Assembly (NCBI GenBank): GCA_016806645.1
Contig: JACSYO010000093.1
Location: 406,001-470,000, forward strand
Length of the DNA stretch: 64,000 bases
Reading direction: 5' to 3'
Origin: Ophiodon elongatus
Taxonomy: Eukaryota; Chordata; Actinopteri; Perciformes; Hexagrammidae
Shown here: in pieces, positions 25,801-37,300 of the stretch
Layout of the letters: each line of letters opens with the position of its first letter
Position numbering within the stretch: position 1 is the stretch's first letter
The notes under the pieces: generated by a model
Databases searched by the model: none
Seen by the model: only the letters and a program-made list of their open reading frames with translations
Told to the model about the DNA's origin: nothing
Position numbers and translations under genes: made by a program

Positions 25801-27074
25801 GCAAGGCCCTGGACAAGGGCTTGCTCTCCCTGGAAGACAGTGCTGATGGACAAAAACAGCTGTGCCAGAAGCCTGGCCCCATGGATCATGTGGAGGTTTC
25901 TGGCCTTGATAACATGGGTCTCCTCCAGGGAGGCGGGGTCAACAAGCAGGGGCCTACCACCAGCAGCAACTACGATGATGCAATGCAGTTTGTGAAAAAG
26001 CGGCGCTACCTCCATGCAGTTAACAATGACTATGGAGCTGGCTCACTGCACATGGCATCCCAGGGTAGTAGTGTCATCCAGGGCTCCCTGGGGCCTGAGC
26101 CCACGCTGGCCATGCTGGACTCCTCGCCTTTGGAACTCAAGCACGACAAGTCGGGCATTCCAGATGAAGTACTGCAAAGCCTGCTAGAGCATTATAGCCA
26201 TAAGCCAGAGGGGACACACCACCATGACGTGACTTTCGACCTGTCGGACCACCCACATCACGTAGACCTCCAGCCCGCAGCCCCTGTTACCCCTGAGCTG
26301 GAGGATGACTCTCCCAATGGTGGTGACAAGACAGCTGTGATGAGTGAGTACTCAAAGTTCCTCCTGCAGGCCCTGGAGCGCACCAGCCATAGTGGGCCCT
26401 TCCCCAGCCTCGGCCCTACAGGGCCTTTCCCACTCATGTCCAGCAGCTCCAGTCCCACGGGGCCCCTGTTCTCAGACAAACACGTGTACACCACATCGCC
26501 ACTGGATTGTGGCTACCCACCTGCTGTCTCCTCCCCACTGCCCATTGTCGCCCCTTCATCAAACTCCTCCTCATCCTCCTCTAAGTCCCACTATGGCATG
26601 CTCGTCGGCTCCCCCTCCCAGGCAGGCTACCACCTCAGCTTGGAACCCACTAGCCACCAGCAGCTGACTCCATCTCAGGAGCTGACCGAGCAGTTGGAGA
26701 AGCAGCACTCCCCCGGCACCTTCAACCTACCTCCCCAGGACCTGACTGCCTCGGCAGAGGGCTCCAAGGGGCAGCAGCCCAAGGCTGGAGGAAGCGCTGC
26801 ACCCACCAACGGTTCCAGTTACCCAGACCTGTCCCCGCTGAACCCCCCTAAAGAAACCACATACCAGATTGAGAACTTCGCCCAGGCCTTTGGCTCCCAG
26901 TTCAAGTCTGGGCGGGTGACCCCTCTGGGCTATGGCAGTGATCCTGGGGCAGAGGTCGACCACCGAATACGGACTCCAGTGTCAGAATTCTCAGGGTATA
27001 CCAGTTTGTTAGCTGACGTCGGTGAGCCAGTGAGTACAGGATCAAAAACCCAGACAAGCCAAAGTTTCAGATAA
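22811..27074 (+). CDS. znf281: Zinc finger protein 281 (C2H2 transcription factor)
   Basis: Nuclear C2H2 factor of the ZNF281/ZNF148 family, which binds GC-rich promoter elements. Coding exons: 22811-23263, 23416-23529, 23686-23809, 24767-24850, 24959-25077 and 25467-27074 (833 residues; human ZNF281 is 895). The N-terminal region has FSHLPPVTSFTR as in ZNF281. Four fingers follow, then a Ser/Pro/Gly-rich C-terminal half with SSNYDDAMQFVKKRRYL, KSGIPDEVLQSLLEHYS, TYQIENFAQAFGSQFKSG and the ending TSQSFR, all diagnostic of ZNF281 over ZNF148. The first residues (MSIIQDKLGNEF) also recall the ZNF148 start, fitting the common origin of the two. The 5' UTR continues from 22739. The teleost a/b copy is undetermined. 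Confidence 0.95.
23686..25530 (+). other. znf281: znf281 zinc-finger array spread over four exons
   Basis: Finger 1 (CEHCNAAFRSSYHLRRH) is in exon 23686-23809. Finger 2 (CSQCNMSFIQKYLLQRH) is in 24767-24850. Finger 3 (CDQCNMRFIQKYHMERH) and the first half of finger 4 are in 24959-25077. The rest of finger 4 (FFSRTDRLLKHKRTC) opens the last exon at 25467. Finger 4 uses a final Cys (C2HC), as in the family. Linkers are TGERPF, SGEKPF and SGEKPY, the canonical DNA-binding type. Introns cut within linkers at the Gly codon. Confidence 0.93.
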
Positions 27075-29655
27075 GGGTCAAATGAGGTGAATCCAGTCGG
27101 GGGCTGTTCTGTTACTGTCCACACAGTCCCATCCTAATTTTGTTCTTGTAGCAAAGTTTGTTTTTAAACACTGCCATTAAATGTTAATACAAAAATGACC
27201 AGGGAGGGTCTTTCATGGCCTCAAATGCAATTTTTTAAAATATTCTCATTTTTATTATGTATTTAGTCGCTTAATTTTTGTTTAAGAGTAGTGATTTTGA
27301 TATGAACGTACCGTAGATTTAAATGTAATTTAAAACATTTAGAGGGTAGCTATGAACTTGCTTGATTTTTTTCTCTTTTTTTTCTTTCTGATCCCTTGTG
27401 TTTTATCAATCATCAAACCATTGTAAAGTAATAATGTTGATAATTTCAATAATAACATTTGTGGCAGGGAAAGGCCCAGAATTCAAATTGCAAAAAAGTA
27501 TATATTGTCTGTTACAAAAACATGTTAACTCAGGAAAATAGGCAAAATTGTGTAATAAGACTTTGTATTATGAGATGCAATTAGCACAGTTTTTACAGGT
27601 GTACTTTGAGACTACAAAGCTTTGATTTTGTTTTTGTGTTTTGTTTTTTTTTAACTCGTCACAACAACAAATTACAATACATGATCATGTTTGGTTTCTA
27701 CTGCATGTAGCTTTGTTGAGATTATGGTACTGTTGTGTCAATGTGAAGACATCCACATTTCTTTTGAGAGCCACATGTACGCAAGGTAGTATACATTGTA
27801 GTGGGGTTCAGCACCACCGCATGCTCTGAAGTGAAGAGGATGTTGGAACATAACTGTCTTGTCTGCATTAAGCTTCCGTTGATGAAGCCTGTCGAACCAT
27901 GCACTCCTGTGGGTGTGCCCATAAGTGGCCAGTAGAAAAGACACAGCGTAGACGATATTCAACCTATTGCTGTTACGGCTGTCTCAGAAAGCAATGAACA
28001 TCCATCCCTGATCTTTTTATCATGATGTTGCTGGAGTGATTTTTTTTTTTTAATTTAATTTTTTTTCTTTTTTTTTAAAAACAAGTCACCACTTTTCTAC
28101 TCCACTCCTTCCCGTTCCTTTTTGTGTCAATGGAATCAAACAAGCACTTTTTTAAAACAAATCATCATTGGAAGCAACAACAACCCATTCAATTTGCATA
28201 TGTGATACGTGATTATTATGCTAATGCTTATTATTTTTAAGAGGAGAAAACTGTGAACTGGGCTTGGGAGGGAGGGAGGGCTGGATTATTGTTTAATGGG
28301 GTTTGATAGGGGTTGACTAGGCATGACCATGGGCATCTAAATGTATTTTGTTGCTTTTTCTCAAGGGTAGAAGAGAAGGGGAGGGGGGATTTTTTTTTTT
28401 TTCTTACGGTTTGTCGGGTGATGTTGTAAAAAGATGATTTGCCATAATTTTGTTATACAATATTTTGAGAGTACCTCTTTGTATTTAAGTGTTTTGAGAG
28501 ACGGGCTGACATGCTGGAACCCTTATATCTTTGAACCCATGGGTATGCTGGATGCACACCCAAACCCTTTTTATTTATTCTCCACTAGCCACATCAGAAC
28601 TCGGTAGCAGATATTTTTGGCAAGTAATCACCGGACCTGCACCCCTACTCCCTCTTCCATCTACTTTTTTTATGATTTTCTTTAATGTCACTGTTGTAGT
28701 AATTGCAAGAAACTGCTTCAATAATACAGTTAAGAAACAAAAAAAGTTAAGTTATACCCCTCCCCACCCCCCTAATGCAGCCCTGCACTCGCAAGAATAA
28801 ACAATGGCCTTCTTTGTCTTCCGTGGCTAAAGCCATTCTATCCCGGCAGCCAGGGTTGATATTTAATTTAGTTGATTTCCTGTGAGCCGAAACCCCCCTC
28901 CCCTTTCCCTTTCCTGCGTCTGTGAGCTTCACAGCCAAGAGACTTTGAAGCTGCTCAGATCACAGGGAACAAAGACTGACTGACCAGCCACCTCACTCCA
29001 AACACACACTATGCTTTTTAAGGAGAGAAAAAGAGTGGGTGAAAGATGGAGAGAGAAGAAAAAAAAAGACAATAAGATTGACCTAAATATACCTCATATC
29101 ACTAAAGCGTAAGAAAGCAGGGACACGCGTTTCATGTATGTAGTGGAAATATTTGTAGTATAGGTTCGACATATTGTATAATCATTTAACACTGCCTGTG
29201 TTTACAATTATTGAGCAAATGACTCGTCAAAATGCAAATGTATTTTTTTTTCTTTTTTTTTTCTGTTAAAACATCCACGCCAAGCAGTGTTGCATTCTAG
29301 ATGCCTCATAGAACATTCATTTTTCTCAATTATATCCCTTATTTTTGTTACTTGCCATAATGTGTTTTGATATGATCTCTAGAAGGATATTGTTTACAAA
29401 AATGTACAAAAACACTAAAAATGTGTGTTCTCAATTTTTTTTTGAGTTTTTCTCCAGTATGCATGATAAAGACATTTTTGTATGGCTTTTTTCTGACTGT
29501 CACCTCAATACCAAATTTTGTAGCAGACGCCTCCCCATCCCTTTGTCTTATTTGTTCTAGACCCCCTTGTGATATGATTTCCCAGGCTGTACCTGTTATT
29601 GAGATGATGAACGGATTAGAGAAGCCAATAAAAACTTTTTGTTACAAAAAAGTAC
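27075..29655 (+). other. znf281: znf281 3' UTR
   Basis: AT-rich sequence after the stop, with T-runs near 28040-28080, 28390 and 29240, and no other gene on either strand. The first strong poly(A) signal in good context is at 29627-29632, giving a UTR of about 2.6 kb. Long AU-rich 3' UTRs are usual for this gene. Small open frames inside have no family resemblance. Confidence 0.65.
29627..29632 (+). terminator. znf281: znf281 poly(A) signal AATAAA
   Basis: A canonical hexamer in 'GCCAATAAAAACTTTTTG', followed 25-40 bp later by the GT-rich element 'GTGTGTGATTGTTGTCTC'. It is the best-formed polyadenylation context downstream of znf281. Confidence 0.7.
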
Positions 29656-30916
29656 ACGGTGTGTGATTGTTGTCTCTCAACAGCACTGATTCCTCAAGAA
29701 ACCATCCGCGGATACAGCTGAAAACATGGAAGAAGAAAAAAACTGTTTGGAAAAATTGTGAATATGATTGTATAAGTAGCTGAAATTAGAAATTATTTAA
29801 AAGGGGAAAAAAAGCACAGATTCCCCAACACTAAAATATGATAAAGTATTGTGGATTTGCAATTACTCAATAATGTTAGACATGTTACCAAAAAAAATAG
29901 TTTGCATTGTTGGGCAATACTAGTTGTTCCTAAGCTTGAGTTTCCTGGTAAAGATGGCAGCATGTAAAACAGAAAGCAGCTGGAAATTAGATTAGAATAT
30001 GAAGAGAATAAGGAATTACAAAACACAAGCTAAAAAAGATAATAGAGAGATAGAGTAATGCAATAGATATATCACAAGGTATTTAAAAAAATGCTTTACA
30101 TTAGATTTGTAAAAAAATCTTAGGTTTTATATGTAGTGTTTTCCAGCCAAAGTTGTTTCAGGAAACAAACTTACTTCGGCTTATTTTTTGCATTACCGAC
30201 GACCGTTACATTATCCTTGCGGGGATAAAAGGTTTTTAATGCAACGCTGAATGATCTTATAGTTTGGACACGAGGCCATGCAGCCAGAGGATGGAGCTGT
30301 TTTCCACCACTTATGATCTCCAGACATAAAGTAGAGTGTTCTTATGGCTCTTATTGTCTCTTTGTCTTCTGTATGGTGAAGATCAGCAGCTACAACTCTT
30401 TGCTCTGTTTGACAGGTTTCAGTAGCCTCAAATTAGAAGTAGTATCTCCAGAATAGTTAGAAACAACCCCTTTCCCAAGTGTTATAGTTTCCTGGCCTTA
30501 GCCATAAGTTAATCTTATATTTGCCATAACCGCGATCTTGCCCCGATCAAAACCACACACTAGTTGTCATGTGCAAATATTGTAGAAAAGGAGAATTTAA
30601 AATACATGGTTATTGAAAGTAAAAACATTGTCATTCAACGTAATTTGGGCTTTTGCAGAATTACCCAATATAGACGTTCTTTGTGATAGGGTTGGTTATA
30701 AAGCACCAATTATACACATAACTCGCTGGCTGCCTGCCTTGGTGTCGATAGCTCTCGTAATTGCTTCAAGCATTTAAGAGCAGACAATCTCAGACAATGA
30801 ACGACAAAATATGTGCTTACACGTCGGCGACAATTTAATGGTGACCCCTGAATTAATGAGTGGATCAAATATAGTGTTGTTAGAGTTAATCTTCTGCCAA
30901 TAACCACTGGAGTCGA
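29656..30916. other. Intergenic spacer after znf281
   Basis: No gene or recognised repeat. AT-rich. Confidence 0.4.
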
Positions 30917-31190
30917 AAAAAAAGTAACCAACTACATTTACTCAATTACTGTATCGAAGTACAATTTTGAGAAACATGTATTTTCATTTTCTGCTACTTT
31001 GTATTTCTCCTCACACACACCACTAAAGTGATTTAATATTAATGCATCCATAATTATAATGTAATAATATAATATACATTAGTCTGAAATGGGCAAATTC
31101 TGTATTACAAGTATTTAGACTTTTGCGCCCAATACTTTTATACGCTGACTTCAGCATGAAATGTGAATGTACTTTTATGTGTCACCCTTT
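30917..31190. mobile_element. Decayed teleost hAT-type MITE
   Basis: The words 'GTAACCAACTACATTTACTCAA', 'TACTGTATCGAAGTACAATTTTGAG', 'TTTCTGCTACTTTGTA' style and later 'AATGCATCCATAATTATAATG' and 'AATACTTTTATAC' appear in the order of a very common teleost nonautonomous DNA transposon built on TACTTAAGTA-like ends. This copy is eroded and has no open frame. Confidence 0.65.
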
Positions 31191-34100
31191 TTTTTTTTTT
31201 TTATAAATGAACCATGACGTTGCAGTTCGATTGGTTTGACCGAACACGCCCCTCCTTCTGTTCTCTTCTTGTTTACCTTGTCTCTGGTGTTCAGAGTGGC
31301 ACTGCCACTTTGTCAGCCTCGCTCCCTCCCCCCCATGAACATCATCTTCAAATTCTAATCACTACCGTCATATTCGGGAACAGCAGGCTGGGTGGGGTTG
31401 AGGGTGGCCATAACTGTAAGTGACTTTGGACTTGCAGTTAGCAAGAGGACACAGAGGCAGTTTTGATTGCACCTATGTTGACTCAGGACGACATGTTCAT
31501 AAAACCTGCCGGTGAAAAATGTAGCTGTAGGCGCCTTAATATCCAGGAATTAAACATGTATCTGCTCTGAAACAAACTGTTTAAAAATAAGGGATAATAA
31601 GCTGAACCCAAGTTACGAAATAGAAAATTCCCTTCTGAATAAATTGATGATTAATAAAGGAGTGTGAGGAAAATTGTGATTGTTTTTCGGGTGAAAAGGA
31701 AGGATTATCATTGGAAATGATCGAATCTAATATTCCATAATGGCCGTGATTATTTAAATTATTATTTACATGTTTAACTATATGATTTTTTTTCTATTTA
31801 CATATGTAATTCAATAATTTGACATACCGATTAAAAATAAGTATTGTGTGTTTCTCAGTTAATTTAGGCCTATTTCTACTGATTTAACTGATGTTAAACA
31901 AGTGAGAGGAGATTCCAATCCAGACATTTTTCAAAAGATTCTAAAATTATTATAGGTATTGTTCATGTGGAAGCCCCAAATTGTGTAATCAGATGTGTTT
32001 CTGTTTGTAAAACATACCTGTTTTTATCTTTAGGTAATTTCAGCCATTTTTCCACTGACGCATTATCATACACCCTGATGGCGCTGAAGCGGTACAAGAC
32101 TTTAGTCCTGTGTTAATTCAGATATACGCATCTGGGATCAAAGTCAACTTGGAGATAATATAATTTTACTGCTGGTAATGGAACGATAGCTCACTTCTCA
32201 TTGAACTTTAAAATACTTTTTAAAGCATTACTTCATACGTAAAACACACTTTGATTATTTTTCCAAATGTTCCATGACGTTGATGTCTTGTCAACCTTAT
32301 TTCTTTGGCTGTTAACTGTTTGACACCAAGATCTCACATCTTATGACATCTTTGTATCAAAGGTCACGTTATCCTTTATCCCACCCAGTTTTATTGGCCA
32401 CCTAGTTTCCGATAAGGAAGCTCTAAGTCGGTTGAATCACTTTCTGTCATAAATTCATAAAATGACTGGCAAGGAATGTAATCTTTAACCCACCCATTCA
32501 TTACGGCCTCCATAAGTAACTTATAATGTCAGAGGACGAGATGTACTAAAAACAAGTGCTATTAGCTCTAGAAAGAAGCTGGAAATTCCCTTTGTATTTA
32601 AGCAAGTAAATATGCACTGTTTGCCATTACAGTGAGGTAGTACTTTTGTTTTTAGTTCTTTTTGTACAAATCCTCCAATTCAGTTTTACATGTTTTCAGC
32701 TATGGAGATAAATTCAGCCAAGAAAGATGTACGCAGTGTAACGATTACATTTGAGACAGTTACGTAATTAAGTTTTAAAATAAATCTAATTGTAATCAGT
32801 TACAGTTACTGAGAGCAACATTTTATTAAATTACAGTTACTAATGAAAATGTTGCAGTTACAGCTGAATACATTATTTTTGGTTAAAAGCTTGTAAGCTT
32901 TTAAAGCACCTTTAAATAACTGGTAATCATTCTTAGTCCGTCAGCTCGACTTGAGTTGACATTTGCTCTTGATATAGGCTGATCCAGGCACATTGCTAAT
33001 GCAGAACATCTGTTAATAAGGTGGTAAGGATGTGAACAGGTTCAATATGTGACTATGAAATATTGTGTTAATGATGAGTCATGAGATTTAGAATAAGCCA
33101 GAGCTCTGAACAGCATCAATTAAAAACATTTCTAGTGCCCAAAACTGTTTGAAATATGTGACCTGTTGTGAAAAAAAAGATCTAATGTGCACGCAGCTCA
33201 GGTGTAGAATTTCAAAGCAGAACTTTGTTGGTATTTATACACTTTTGAGCAAAAATGCAATTCAAGAAAAACAACAGAAATGTACTGTATCTGTGTGCAC
33301 CGCCGCTTTGCGTGTTGGTTATGATGGAGGAAAGACTTCTGATTTAGTTAATTATTTGATATCATTTACATTCAAGCACTGTTAAAAACACTATTGATTT
33401 GAATATCTCTTGAAGCACTACATATGGAACACAATGTTTTCATAGTGTCGGCAACTCTTTTCCAATGATAGTAACTAGCAGCACGAGCTCCATAAGCTGC
33501 TAAATCTAGCAAGAAAGTGGCAAAGTCTGCTACACTGACAGTCCGTTCCTTCAGGCCTTGCTCCAAAGCCACTCCCCCAAAATTATCATCACGAACTTAA
33601 ACAATATATATGTTTTGTTAGTACTCACAGCTGTTAAGCGAGCAGCTTGTGGAAGACTCTGGTGATGCGCAATGAGTGCACTGGCAGAAAACAAATTGTT
33701 GTTGAAGAACTGCCAACCCTAGCTTTAACACATAATCATAATCATATCATCATAATCCAAAACCTCACTGGTTTTTATGAAAGTTGTTAAAGTTGGAGTA
33801 TGTTATTTTAGCATCTTCTCTAGTGTAATTTCAAGATGGTTCCTGATGATTCAGTAAGTGGTTGCTGAGATAATTTCATGCTACACTTCCCAAAGATCAT
33901 TTGTGAAACAAACAGCATGACCAGCGCTTCTTTTAGATTTTCTCTCAAATACATTTGTCAGCAGGTTGTGTTTATGATAGCTATGGTCACCATTGGCTAC
34001 GCCTAGCCCGGTCTTTATCTAGCTCTTATATCTGTCCCACTTTCTGGACCTAAACAGAAACAAACAAATAGAAACAGATCTATATGAAGATTGATAAACA

Positions 34101-34300
34101 AATAAAGGGCTTGTTAGGAAGTAGGCCCACAGAGTCTTCTTTTCTGGGCGGGAGATGTACTTTAGCACACAGTGCTGCGCTCGGAGGAGTGGCTAATGAT
34201 TAAAACTTCCAGTTGATGACACCTGAGCCTCAAAGCCTCGTCTGCTCATAGCCCTCTCTGGCTTGCTGGTGGTGAAGTTTTGTCACTAAGTTATTTTCCA
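31191..34300. other. Intergenic spacer and muc13 upstream region
   Basis: No supported gene. A second transposon-like patch lies at about 32735-32900, with repeated 'GTTACAGTTACT', 'GTAATCAGTTACAG' and 'AAATTACAGTTACT' words that recall another fish MITE type. The last 250 bp before 34301 would hold the muc13 promoter and 5' UTR, but no core element is clear. Confidence 0.4.
32735..32900. repeat. GTTACAGTTACT-rich MITE remnant
   Basis: Three overlapping copies of 'CAGTTAC'/'GTTACAG' words within 165 bp, bracketed by 'GTAACGATTACATTT' and 'ACAGCTGAATACATTA'. This resembles teleost MITEs rich in GTAATTACGTTAC words, but the copy is too decayed to assign. Confidence 0.4.
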
Positions 34301-37300
34301 ATGGCTCGAGAATTCAAACTGCTCTTTGTCCTTTTGCTAGTTGTGGCCTGTCTTGGTAAGTCAAATTTACTCTAAATCCTAAACATTTAAAAAAATCGTT
34401 GCCAGTCATTAGTCTCTGATAAGTGGAATAGGGGAATACAGGTACATTTTATTATTGAGGGGAATATTCCTGTCTTTTAGACTGTTTTTTATACACTTTC
34501 ATTGAGTTTTAGGTCTAAATAAGTCGCTACCCAAAGCAGAGATGTTTTCATCCCCCAGCCTCTGTTTGAATATGATTTTATTAGATACTAGTAGATATAA
34601 AAAAGATTTATCATATTGTATGGTTTATTAAATCTAAATCCAATGATACTCGTGCAAGTGAAAAATAGAAAGTGATGATGCTGAAAATTGTTCCTTATGC
34701 CAGTGTATTCTCTCAACAGCCTGCTGTTTTCATATTTAATGTCTTTTATCTCAGTTTTGTTTAAATTTTTGAATCCATACATCCAGCTGGTCAGAGATCA
34801 ATAGTTAAAAGGAAGGCACTTTTGCATAATTGCTTCAACCTTAGCCTAACAACAACAATTTATTTTTTTATCTCAAGATTTGTTATGCGTGCACATCAAA
34901 TGTTAATATTTAAGTATTGTGTTGATGCAGACAATCTGACCTTACTTTATGACTCTGTTGTTACCGAACCATCCGTTAGCGGTCTATTCCAATAAGGAAG
35001 TCTCTTTGTTCCCCTTAAACCCTCAGGTCTGGTTCATGCTTTATATGTTTGAAGCCTCAATGAGCGTTATGAGGCAGACATAGGAACAGTTATTTTTAGT
35101 TTGTTTTAGTTTTGGGGATTCATATGAAGGGACCTAATTAGTGGGAAAAGACCTTATTTGGACATCAATCTTATTTGTGACACCAGATACTATTGAAGCC
35201 AATAACCTAATGATCCAATTATATTAACTTTAATAACAATGAAACCACAATGCTCAGCCTTTCACATTTAAGCTGTAATTCTCTTTGCTGTGATTAGTCC
35301 TTTTTAGCTTCAGGTAAAGAAAAAGCAATGCCTGTAAACCTAGTGCCTGAACTGGACCAAAAAAGGTGCCAGTTCAGCAGTTGCATGACATGATCATCGC
35401 ATGTGTCTTAGAAATACATCCCACTTCAAATATATTTTTGTGTGCATTTCATTACATACATTAAGCCTACGTTCAACATATACTTGCACAATTTGTACAT
35501 AGAAGTTAAATTTGGTTAATAAAACCTTTTCATGTAGCTATTGATACAAATTAAGTTGTACACAAATACAGGCTACAATAAAACCCACTTAAAATATGAT
35601 GTCAGCCAACAGATTAAAATTGACAATGACTACGAATAATAAAGGCAGTCACTCTCTCCGTCTCAACTGACAAATCCTTATCTTTTCCTCTCGCAACTCA
35701 TGCCATCTCATACATGGGGAAATCTGTTAAATAGATTGTTTTGGTAGAGTTGATTTTCTTTGTCGTCTAATTTGTTTGGCATTTCAAAGTTAGCTGTCTG
35801 GAACATTTTGGAGGAGCAGGTTATCATACACTAACTACTACATTTGTGCCGCTTTAACCACAACAGGTGGTACAACACCAGGTGTGAGTGCTACAACTGG
35901 AGCACCTATAACACCAGGTGTGAGTGCTACAACTGGAGCACCTATAACACCAGGTGTGAGTGCTACAACTGGAGCACCTATAACACCAGGTGTGAGTGCT
36001 ACAACTGGAGCACCTATAACACCAGGTGTGAGTGCTACAACTGGAGCACCTATAACACCAGGTGTGAGTGCTACAACTGGAGCACCTATAACACCAGGTG
36101 TGAGTGCTACAACTGGAGCACCTATAACACCAGGTGTGAGTGCTACAACTGGAGCACCTATAACACCAGGTGTGAGTGCTACAACTGGAGCACCTATAAC
36201 ACCAGGTGTGAGTGCTACAACTGGAGCACCTATAACACCAGGTGTGAGTGCTACAACTGGAGCACCTATAACACCAGGTGTGGAGTGCTACAACTGGAGC
36301 ACCTATAACACCAGGTGTGAGTGCTACAACTGGAGCACCTATAACACCAGGTGTGAGTGCTACAACTGGAGCACCTATAACACCAGGTGTGAGTCCCTAC
36401 ACCAGGTGTGATGCTACAACTGGAGCACCTATAACACCAGGTGTGAGTGCTACAACTGGAGCACCTATAACACCAGGTGTGAGTGCTACAACTGGAGCAC
36501 CTATAACACCAGGTGTGAGTGCTACAACTGGAGCACCTATAACACCAGGTGTGAGTGCTACAACTGGAGCACCTATAACACCAGGTGTGAGTGCTACAAC
36601 TGGAGCACCTATAATACCAGGTGTGAATGCTACAACTGGAGCACCTATACCACCAGGTGTGAATGCTACAACTGGAGCACCTATAATACCAGGTGTGAAT
36701 GCTACAACTGGAGCATCTATACCACCAGGTGTGAATGCTACAACTGGAGCACCTATACCACCAGGTGTGAATGCTACAACTGTAACACCTACAACAGCAG
36801 TTCTTACCACAAAGCTTCCAGGTAATTCCATCTGTTAAAACTTTTATTTCCTCTGTTTCCATGACGTCATTGTTTTTAGATGCTCCCACCATGCTTAAAA
36901 TGCTTATTAATGTTGTGTGCGCATTGTTTTTAAAAAAAAATCTTTTGACTTTAAAGGGCCTTGTGATGGAAACCCATGCGCCGATAGGAGCACCTGTGAG
37001 CCTCGTAGCAATCAAACCTTTGTATGCTTGTGTTTGGCTGGTGATTACTATCATTATGACAACAGAAGATGCATGAGTGGTGAGTATTTGTTTGCGTACC
37101 ACCATGAGATTGTTACTCCATGAGAAAGTGATTGAAGAAATTGTCATACCAAAGTGTAGGCCTGTATGTATCTGTGGGATTTAGAAGAACCTTGTTACAC
37201 AAGAGTTACTGTCGTCGATTATTTGTAATTAGCTCAGATTCATTGAAGTGTATCTACCAGCACCTCTTAATTAAGGTGCTAGAATCTGTTTATTTAATCC

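Noticed and set aside
35844..36308. Long Cys-rich open frame (CECYNWSTYNTR repeats) on the plus strand
   Set aside because: It is another frame of the 36-bp VNTR. The repeat length is a multiple of three with no stop, and the splice phase of muc13 selects the TTGAPITPGVSA frame.
35869..36799. CRISPR-like regular repeat
   Set aside because: The units are contiguous without unique spacers, lie in an exon of a vertebrate mucin gene and encode its Thr/Pro/Ser domain.
36266..37147. 293-codon minus-strand open frame with CSSCSTHTWCYR repeats
   Set aside because: It is the reverse complement of the mucin VNTR. It has no family resemblance, signal or splice context beyond the repeat.
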